Assembly (NCBI GenBank): GCA_900768695.1
Contig: CAAGDY010000403.1
Location: forward strand, 1-10,976
Length of the DNA stretch: 10,976 bases
Source: an uncultured Anaerovibrio sp.
GTDB taxonomy: Bacteria; Bacillota; Negativicutes; Selenomonadales; Selenomonadaceae
Direction of reading: 5' to 3'
The position numbers and the translations under genes are program-made. The notes beneath the pieces were generated by a model that was given only the letters and a program-made list of their open reading frames with translations, was not told the DNA's origin and did not search any database. Shown here piece by piece: positions 5,923-10,976 of the stretch; the stretch's first letter is position 1; each line of letters begins with the position of its first letter.

Positions 5923-6714
5923 ATGCCCATATACAATTCCCCTGTTTTCTCCATAGATGCCGCGGAAACACGTCGCTATGCCGGACTGCAAAAGGCTGAC
6001 TTCAGCCAACAGCTTATTGATGATGCCTGCATGGAGGCACAGCTCCTTATTCAGCCGAAGGGAAGCTGGCATATCTATGAATATGATGCCGACAGGCAGC
6101 TCCTGCATAGCCCCGCAGGTACCTGCACTGCCCGCAAGGCCGCTCCGGATGAGCTGCAGACGGCATCCCTCACCGACAGCAAAAGCCTGACCTTGCAGGG
6201 CGACAGTATAGGCAGGCATCTTCGTGACTGCTGTCAGGCTATCGTCATGGCCGCTACGGTAGGCGAAGCCATTGAAAATCAGGTAACAAGATGCTTTGAG
6301 GAAGGCCGCTACAGCTTTTCGGTACTGTTGGATGCCTCCGCCACGGCGGCTGTGGAGCAGGTAGCCGATGCCATGGAAAAAACAATCCGGAACGAGGTAA
6401 AGCGGCAGGGACTTGCCATGAAATGGCGGTTCAGCCCCGGCTACGGTGACTGGCCCATCCAGCAACAGACAGATATTCTGAAGCTGGCACAGGGTGCTGA
6501 CATCGGCATCTCCCTCACCGATTCCCTGATGCTGATGCCGCGTAAATCCATTACGGCAGTCATAGGCCTGTATTATCCTGACGCAAATCCTGCCTGCAAT
6601 GCTCCTGACGGAAGCAGGGGCAATAAAGCCAACGACCTTCCTGCCGGAAAAAAACACGACTGCAGTTGCTGTGACAAGCTGGATTGTCCTGCCAGGCTGG
6701 AGACAAAAGGATAA
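5923..6714 (+). CDS. Stand-alone methionine synthase reactivation (AdoMet-binding) domain protein
   Basis: This 263-residue protein matches the activation domain found at the C-terminus of full-length MetH. That domain binds S-adenosylmethionine and, with a reductant, re-methylates cobalamin when it has been oxidised to the inactive cob(II) form. Key motifs are RFSPGYGDWP (169-178), corresponding to the AdoMet-binding RPAPGYP region of Escherichia coli MetH, and SLTDSLMLMPRKSITAVIG (197-215). The C-terminus carries a Cys cluster, CSCCDKLDC (Cys247, 249, 250, 255), absent from Escherichia coli MetH and possibly metal-binding. I chose the ATG at 5923 because GGGAGGTG (5911-5918) precedes it by 4 nt; an upstream ATG at 5833 would start inside parS site 1 and adds residues without family similarity. 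The MetH gene that follows lacks this domain, so the two proteins should work together, as in Thermotoga. Confidence 0.88.
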   Translation: MPIYNSPVFSIDAAETRRYAGLQKADFSQQLIDDACMEAQLLIQPKGSWHIYEYDADRQLLHSPAGTCTARKAAPDELQTASLTDSKSLTLQGDSIGRHLRDCCQAIVMAATVGEAIENQVTRCFEEGRYSFSVLLDASATAAVEQVADAMEKTIRNEVKRQGLAMKWRFSPGYGDWPIQQQTDILKLAQGADIGISLTDSLMLMPRKSITAVIGLYYPDANPACNAPDGSRGNKANDLPAGKKHDCSCCDKLDCPARLETKG

Positions 6715-6730
6715 CCGGACATGCACCTGA

Positions 6731-6776
6731 AACCGCAATGCTTTGGCCATGAAGGCGGTGCGGTTAAAATTTATTT
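6731..6776 (+). terminator. Probable terminator after the reactivase gene
   Basis: AACCGCA (6731-6737) pairs with TGCGGTT (6759-6765), and an inner GCTTT/AAGGC stem extends the hairpin. It is followed by a T-rich but interrupted tract (to 6776). It lies 16 nt past the reactivase stop, so metH probably depends partly on its own promoter. Confidence 0.55.
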
Positions 6777-6804
6777 TACCTAGCAAAATAGTATGTAAAT
6801 ACTC

Positions 6805-6880
6805 TTGCACAAAAGCCATAAACATAGTACACTAACAACACAGCTTTTTATCTTTAACAGATAAAAATAAAGCATACAAT
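6805..6880 (+). promoter_or_regulatory. metH promoter region with a perfect palindrome
   Basis: Two candidate promoters are visible: TTGCAC (6805-6810), 17 bp, TACACT (6828-6833); and TTAACA (6854-6859), 15 bp, TACAAT (6875-6880). Between and over them lies a perfect 9-bp inverted repeat with a 5-nt loop, TTTTTATCT/AGATAAAAA (6845-6853, 6859-6867), which could be a repressor or activator operator. I see no cobalamin or SAM riboswitch motif in this gap. Confidence 0.35.
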
Positions 6881-6908
6881 AATAATATAAAACGAGGTAT
6901 ATAATATT

Positions 6909-9296
6909 ATGATACATATTTTTGACGGTGCTATGGGCACCATGTTCCAGCAGCTGGGACTTTTGCAGCCGGGAGCCTGCCCTGAGATGCTCTGCCTGAC
7001 AAATCCGGAGGAAGTGACCGGCGTTCATCAGCGCTATGTGGATGCCGGTGCCAATATCATCGAAACCTTTACCTTTGGCGCCTCTGCCCTGAAGCTGGAG
7101 CATTACGGCCTGCAGGACAAGGTAGAAGAAATCAATGTCGCCGCCGTCAGGGCCGCAAAAGCGGCAAGGACTGCCGGTGGCGAGCCTGTCAAGGTCGCTG
7201 GCGGCATGGGGCCGTCAGGCCGCTTTGTCAAGCCGCTGGGTGATTTGGATTTTGAGGATGCCTACCAGAATTATTTCCAGCAGGCACAGGCGCTGGAAAA
7301 AGCCGGTGCCGACTACATTCTCATTGAAACCTTTATTGATATTCAGGAAATGCGCGCCGCCCTGCTGGCGGCCAAGGATGCCACCAGCCTGCCTGTTATC
7401 TGCCAGCTTTCCTACAGCGAGGACGGGCGCACTGTAACAGGCACTGACCCACAGACTGCCGCCATTACGCTGGATGCCATGGGCGCAGATATTATCGGTA
7501 TCAACTGCTCCCTGGGCCCTGAACAGCTGGTGCCAATCGTCAAGGCTATTTCTGAAAATACAGCCAGGCCTATCAGCGTCCAGCCAAATGCCGGCATGCC
7601 ACAGCTCATAGACGGCAAGACCGTCTTCCCTATGGCACCTGCTGACTTCGGCACCTGGGCGCCAAAGCTGGTACAGGCCGGTGCCACCTATGTGGGCGGC
7701 TGCTGCGGCACTACCCCAGAGCATATTGCCGCCATCAAAGCCGCCCTGCAGGGCGTGGAGCCACCGAAATTCGCTCCCCTGCGCCGCCGTCTGATGCTTA
7801 CCAGCCGAAGCAAGACCGTCACCGTGGACAAGGAACTGCCGACGGTGCTGATTGGCGAGCGCATCAACCCTACCGGCAGGAAAAAGCTGGCCGCAGAAAT
7901 CAAGGAGGGTTCCTTTGCCTCCGTCAAGCGCGAGGCTCTGGACCAGGTGAAGGCAGGCGCACGTCTTCTGGATGTAAACATGGGCGTCGGCGGCATTGAC
8001 CAGGCCGCAGCCATGAAGCGCGCCGTAACGGAAATCGCCCAGCTGACCGATGCCCCGCTTTCCATTGATACCAGCGATGCCGCCGCCCTTGAGGCGGGCC
8101 TCCGTGCATATCCGGGCCGGGCCCTGATTAACTCCGTCAGTGCCGAGGCGGAACGCCTGGAGAAATTTATTCCCCTGGCGAAAAAATACGGTGCCGCTAT
8201 TCTCTGCCTGCCCCTTACTGATGAGGGCATCCCAAAGACAGCGCCGGAAAGGCTGGCCGTAATGGACAAAATCATTTCCACTGCCAAGGCCGCCGGACTG
8301 CAGGATGGCGATTTCCTGCTGGATGGCCTCGTCATGACTGTTGCGGCTGATGAAAACGCCTGCAACCACACGCTGGAAACCCTGCGGCTTTACCGCGAAA
8401 AATACGGCTATCCTGCCACTATGGGACTGAGCAATATTTCCTTCGGCCTGCCAAACCGGCCGCTGATTAACAGCACCTTCTTCACCATGTGCCTGGCAGC
8501 AGGGCTGGATGCGCCGATTATGAACCCGTATGATGAATCCATGCAGAACGCCCTCATGGCCAGCATGGCACTTCTGGGCAAGGACCCTAACGGACGCGAT
8601 TTCAGCCGCAACGAAAAAAATCTTGCAGTGCCAAAGAAGGCTGCCGTTGCCAAGCATGTGGAGCTGACACCGCTGGAGGCATTGAAGGCTGCCGTTATTG
8701 AAGGAGAAGCTGACGAAATAGGCATCCTTGTGGAAAATGCCATCAATGCCGGCCTGGAGCCAAACGAGATTACCGAAAAGGCCCTCACGGCCGCCATGAA
8801 CGAAATCGGTGTCGATTTTGGCGCAGGGCGGGTATTCCTGCCACAGGTATTGCTTTCTGCGGAAGCCATGCGCAGTGCCTTTATCAAGCTGAAAGAAAAA
8901 TTCCCGGCTTCCGGCGAAAGCACCAAGGGTACCGTGGTGCTTGCCACCGTCAAGGGCGATGTCCATGACCTGGGCAAAAATATCGTAGGAGCCCTGCTGG
9001 AAAACAGCGGCTTCAACCTGATTGACCTGGGCAAGGATGTACCGGCAGAGGATATTGTAGCTGCTGCCCGTGACCACAAGGCAGCCATTGTAGGACTGTG
9101 CGCCCTGATGACTACCACCATGACGGAGATTGACGAGGTTATCCGCCAGCTCAAGGAACAGCGTATTGATGCCAAGGTCATGGTCGGCGGAGCCGCCCTC
9201 ACGCAGGAATATGCTGATGAAGCCGGAGCTGACTACTACGCCTCCGACGGTGTGGTGGCACTGAATATAGCCAACGAGATTATCGGTGCCAACTGA
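6909..9296 (+). CDS. metH: Cobalamin-dependent methionine synthase lacking the reactivation domain
   Basis: MetH moves a methyl group from 5-methyltetrahydrofolate through cobalamin to homocysteine. The 795 residues hold three of the usual four modules. The homocysteine-binding barrel (1-285) starts DGAMGTM and carries the zinc ligands C200 (GINCSLGPE) and C265/C266 (GGCCGTTPEH). The pterin-binding barrel (about 310-565) includes IGERINPTG (315-323) and DVNMGVGG (355-362). The cobalamin module has a helical cap (about 585-670) and a Rossmann domain with D684-V-H686-D-L-G689, where H686 is the lower cobalt ligand. The protein ends there, whereas full MetH proteins of about 1200 residues continue into the reactivation domain. 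The missing domain is encoded just upstream at 5923. The ATG at 6909 follows GAGG (6894-6897) at a rather long 11 nt. All catalytic residues seen are intact. Confidence 0.95.
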   Translation: MIHIFDGAMGTMFQQLGLLQPGACPEMLCLTNPEEVTGVHQRYVDAGANIIETFTFGASALKLEHYGLQDKVEEINVAAVRAAKAARTAGGEPVKVAGGMGPSGRFVKPLGDLDFEDAYQNYFQQAQALEKAGADYILIETFIDIQEMRAALLAAKDATSLPVICQLSYSEDGRTVTGTDPQTAAITLDAMGADIIGINCSLGPEQLVPIVKAISENTARPISVQPNAGMPQLIDGKTVFPMAPADFGTWAPKLVQAGATYVGGCCGTTPEHIAAIKAALQGVEPPKFAPLRRRLMLTSRSKTVTVDKELPTVLIGERINPTGRKKLAAEIKEGSFASVKREALDQVKAGARLLDVNMGVGGIDQAAAMKRAVTEIAQLTDAPLSIDTSDAAALEAGLRAYPGRALINSVSAEAERLEKFIPLAKKYGAAILCLPLTDEGIPKTAPERLAVMDKIISTAKAAGLQDGDFLLDGLVMTVAADENACNHTLETLRLYREKYGYPATMGLSNISFGLPNRPLINSTFFTMCLAAGLDAPIMNPYDESMQNALMASMALLGKDPNGRDFSRNEKNLAVPKKAAVAKHVELTPLEALKAAVIEGEADEIGILVENAINAGLEPNEITEKALTAAMNEIGVDFGAGRVFLPQVLLSAEAMRSAFIKLKEKFPASGESTKGTVVLATVKGDVHDLGKNIVGALLENSGFNLIDLGKDVPAEDIVAAARDHKAAIVGLCALMTTTMTEIDEVIRQLKEQRIDAKVMVGGAALTQEYADEAGADYYASDGVVALNIANEIIGAN

Positions 9297-9330
9297 TATC
9301 TCCATTACCTCCATTACGGGACAATAAAAA

Positions 9331-9380
9331 GGCGAAGGCAATGTTTCACGTGCAACATAATTCTCTCTATAGCCATCGCC
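9331..9380 (-). terminator. Inverted repeat enclosing parS site 3, terminator-like on the minus strand
   Basis: GGCGAAGGC (9331-9339) pairs with GCCATCGCC (9372-9380), with one A-A mismatch. The loop contains the parS palindrome, which can itself fold. On the minus strand the stem is followed by TTTTTATT (9330 downward), as in an intrinsic terminator, although no minus-strand gene lies upstream. On the plus strand no U-tract follows, so it would not clearly stop metH transcription. Confidence 0.4.
9342..9357. promoter_or_regulatory. parS centromere site 3
   Basis: TGTTTCACGTGCAACA is identical to site 1 and matches the parS consensus when read on the minus strand. It lies 46 bp past the metH stop codon and 3.5 kb from sites 1 and 2. 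Confidence 0.88.
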
Positions 9381-9398
9381 ACCCCATAGTTATATAAT
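9370..9398 (+). promoter_or_regulatory. Probable promoter for the DUF4163/DUF3298 gene
   Basis: TAGCCA (9370-9375, 4 of 6 matches to TTGACA), 17 bp, and a perfect TATAAT (9393-9398). Transcription would begin near 9405, giving a leader of about 47 nt. The -35 overlaps the right arm of the parS-enclosing repeat. Confidence 0.5.
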
Positions 9399-9451
9399 TA
9401 TCACAACGTATCAAGCAAACATTGTAAGAAAATTATGTAGGAGGAGATTTT

Positions 9452-10135
9452 ATGTTCAAGTTGTTAAAGTCATTAATCTTATCCGGTTGCCTGCTGCTCA
9501 TGCTTATGGCTACAGCCTTTGCCGCACCGGTGCAGGTTGAACCATCTGTACAGCAGCAGTACCCGGACATTCAAGTGCCTGTTGTTACCGTACCGGGCAA
9601 TCCTGATGCCACTGCCGCCATCAATATCGAAATCGAGAAGAACATTGAGGCATTTATCAGACAGTCTAAAGAGTATTGCGATGAAAATGAGGAATTAAAC
9701 AATGTTTCTCTGGGCATCGGCTACACCGTCACCTGCAACGATGACACGGTACTCGGCATTGTCCTGACTAAATATATCAATGTTGAACATGCCGCCCATC
9801 CTATGCACTATATCGATGGCTTGAATTTCAATCCTCAGACCGGAGAAAAAATTGTCGCAGTTGACTTGAAAGAGTACTCTGCAGAAAAATATGGCAAGGA
9901 TATTTATACACCGGAGCTGCTCTCTGAGAAGCTGGCAAAAAAGGCCGCAAAAAATGAAGAACTCATCATCTTTGATGACATCCTGCCTCTCTCCCATGTG
10001 CCTGAGCAGTTCTACTTCGATGCTGACAGGCATGTGCATTTCCTGTTCCAGCCTTATGAAATAGCCCCTTATGCCTGCGGCGTTATTGACGTTGACATGG
10101 ATACAAAAAGCGATGATTATCTGATGTACAGATAA
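9452..10135 (+). CDS. Secreted DUF4163/DUF3298 (RsiV-like) protein
   Basis: This 227-residue exported protein has a clear signal peptide (basic MFKLLK, a hydrophobic stretch, and likely cleavage after TAFA, residue 24). LSGC at 10-13 resembles a lipobox but sits too early within the hydrophobic core to be convincing. The mature part matches the fold of DUF4163 (about 35-115) followed by DUF3298 (about 130-225), including the signature FYFDADRHVHFLFQPYEIAPYA (187-208). These domains form the outer part of anti-sigma factor RsiV, which binds lysozyme in Bacillus, and occur in many stand-alone envelope proteins of unknown role. There is no cytoplasmic anti-sigma part and no sigma factor gene beside it, so it is not RsiV itself. 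GGAGG (9440-9444) lies 7 nt before the ATG. Confidence 0.8.
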   Translation: MFKLLKSLILSGCLLLMLMATAFAAPVQVEPSVQQQYPDIQVPVVTVPGNPDATAAINIEIEKNIEAFIRQSKEYCDENEELNNVSLGIGYTVTCNDDTVLGIVLTKYINVEHAAHPMHYIDGLNFNPQTGEKIVAVDLKEYSAEKYGKDIYTPELLSEKLAKKAAKNEELIIFDDILPLSHVPEQFYFDADRHVHFLFQPYEIAPYACGVIDVDMDTKSDDYLMYR

Positions 10136-10155
10136 CATAGCAATTACGCGAAACA

Positions 10156-10212
10156 AAAACAGGTATTGCCCTGAACAGCAAGTTTTACATGCTGCCAGGC
10201 AATACCTGTTTT
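10156..10212. terminator. Bidirectional terminator between convergent genes
   Basis: A perfect 15-bp inverted repeat (10156-10170 with 10198-10212, AAAACAGGTATTGCC and its complement) encloses a second small stem (CAGCA 10176-10180 with TGCTG 10190-10194). Both flanks are T-rich on their respective strands, so it can end the DUF3298 gene rightward and the nitroreductase gene leftward. Confidence 0.88.
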
Positions 10213-10222
10213 AGTTTACATT

Positions 10223-10750
10223 TTATTCCAACCAGAAAACTCTATTCTCTTTTCTGTCAGCGGCCTTTGGCAGCTCACCCTCCATATACCCAACAGCACA
10301 ATGGGCAATGCCTTCCCATTCTCCTTCAATGCCTATTTCCTTCAACAAGCTCTGATATTCCGGAAGCTCAAACTCTTCCTTTGCCCTGTGAATCCAGATG
10401 CTTCCTAAGCCAAGGGAATGGGCGGCCAGCATCATGTTTCCCATGACCAGGCTGCCATCATATACATGGGTCGGGCAAGCCTTGTCAGCCAAAACAATCA
10501 GGATTACCGGCGCCCCGTAAAACGGGTCAAAGCCTTCATCCCAGCCACCAATTTCAGTATTAATTTTGACCAGCTTATCATGCAATTCCTTATTCGTAAC
10601 AGCAACTATGATTGTTGCCTGCTTTCCACGCCCATTTGCGGCATATAAGCCAGCCTCAATAATTTGATTTATATCATCCTTAGATGGCATATCTGCCTTA
10701 AATTTGCGAATACTGCGCCGGTCCTTCATCGCCTGAATTACTTCGTTCAT
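10223..10750 (-). CDS. Nitroreductase family FMN-dependent oxidoreductase
   Basis: Predicted flavin (FMN) oxidoreductase of 175 residues, the usual size for compact nitroreductases that reduce nitro-aromatics, quinones or flavins with NAD(P)H as a dimer. The FMN-phosphate motif RRSIRKF (11-17) is intact. Other family landmarks are AANGRGKQ (37-44), the central APVILIVLAD strand (80-89), the helix DGSLVMGNMMLAAHSLGLGSIWI (98-120), and GYMEGELP near the end (154-161). The natural substrate cannot be told from sequence. GGAGG lies about 10 nt before the ATG at 10750. It is a single-gene unit, convergent with the upstream plus-strand gene and sharing its terminator. Confidence 0.9.
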   Translation of the reverse strand: MNEVIQAMKDRRSIRKFKADMPSKDDINQIIEAGLYAANGRGKQATIIVAVTNKELHDKLVKINTEIGGWDEGFDPFYGAPVILIVLADKACPTHVYDGSLVMGNMMLAAHSLGLGSIWIHRAKEEFELPEYQSLLKEIGIEGEWEGIAHCAVGYMEGELPKAADRKENRVFWLE

Positions 10751-10780
10751 TTTTATACTTCCTCCTCACAAGCAATGTTT

Positions 10781-10791
10781 GTATATTATAC
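10781..10791 (-). promoter_or_regulatory. -10 element of the nitroreductase gene within a small palindrome
   Basis: A perfect TATAAT (10790 to 10785 on the minus strand) lies about 35 bp before the start codon; no good -35 is seen. The -10 is part of the palindrome GTATATTATAC (10781-10791), which could be an operator, though AT-rich palindromes of this size arise easily by chance. Confidence 0.4.
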
Positions 10792-10899
10792 TACCATAAA
10801 AACACAAAAAATGAAAATTTCAGTTTGTCGTCGTGAAGGTATGAGGCTTTTGGAACATTAACGGATGAATTTTGTTAGTTTGTGGATTCTGTTCAGACT

Positions 10900-10929
10900 A
10901 AAAATGGGCTGAGCGGGACAGCTACCCAT
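10900..10929 (-). terminator. Possible terminator at the right edge
   Basis: On the minus strand ATGG-GTA-GCTG (10929 to 10919) can pair with CAGC-CCAT (two 4-bp helices with a bulge), followed by TTTTTAG (from 10904). The stem is short, so this is a modest candidate. The stop codon of the possible upstream frame lies inside it. Confidence 0.35.
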
Positions 10930-10976
10930 AGAAAACACGCTCGCGCTCCTCATTGTGCCTAGCGGATGCTAAGCTC
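10922..10976 (-). CDS. Possible 3' end of an unidentified minus-strand gene
   Basis: From the right edge one minus frame stays open for 17 codons (SLASARHNEERERVFYG) and stops at 10922. The codons are rich in Arg/Glu, and the segment looks more GC-rich than the gap to its left. A hairpin with a U-tract follows at once, which favours a real gene end. The stretch is too short to identify and could be chance. Confidence 0.25.
   Translation of the reverse strand, partial: SLASARHNEERERVFYG

Noticed and set aside
5866..6825. A 319-codon open frame on the minus strand opposite the reactivase gene
   Set aside because: It shows no domain and is antisense to a gene with clear AdoMet-binding motifs and a strong ribosome binding site.
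9300..9317. Tandem 9-bp repeat CTCCATTAC
   Set aside because: Only two copies, no flanking structure; likely local slippage without function.
7215..9341. A 708-codon open frame on the minus strand opposite metH
   Set aside because: It runs antisense to a fully intact metH with recognisable domains, has no recognisable motif, and is rich in residues expected from reading GC-rich codons backwards. It is a shadow frame.

Overview
The window looks like an origin-proximal chromosomal segment of an anaerobic Negativicutes bacterium, probably Selenomonadales. This placement is an inference. It rests on the coupling of parA-parB to a DUF4446 gene and a bactofilin/M23 pair, on a split cobalamin-dependent methionine synthase, on an archaeal-type glutamate synthase amidotransferase, and on an Rpn-type nuclease gene. 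No rRNA, tRNA, CRISPR array or insertion sequence is visible.

The left half is transcribed leftward (minus strand). Reading in that direction, parA (from about 5643), parB and a small DUF4446 membrane protein form one operon that ends at a strong terminator (3218-3259). Next comes an Rpn/PD-(D/E)XK nuclease gene with its own extended -10 promoter and its own terminator. A third unit encodes a membrane-anchored M23 (LytM) endopeptidase and a bactofilin, ending at the terminator near 551-590. An AT-rich intergenic region of about 580 bp follows, with a perfect-consensus minus promoter (249-277) and a structured leader. It drives a class II glutamine amidotransferase gene of which only the first 18 codons lie in the window.

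The right half is transcribed mostly rightward. It holds a methionine synthase reactivation-domain protein (5923-6714) and a MetH lacking that domain (6909-9296), so the two together form a split methionine synthase. A secreted DUF4163/DUF3298 (RsiV-like) protein follows (9452-10135). A bidirectional terminator (10156-10212) separates it from a convergent nitroreductase gene (10223-10750, minus). At the right edge there is a possible 3' end of another minus-strand gene with a hairpin and U-tract.

The most notable non-coding signal is a set of parS-type sites around CACGTG. Three are close to consensus (5818-5833, 5869-5884, 9342-9357) and one is degenerate, overlapping the parA translation start region (5658-5673). 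Together with parA and parB they make a complete chromosomal ParABS system. Its centromere sites lie in the leader of the reactivase gene and just downstream of metH. The bactofilin, the M23 hydrolase and the DUF4446 membrane protein lie downstream of parAB, which suggests, without proving, a link between origin segregation and a membrane or cell-wall scaffold.
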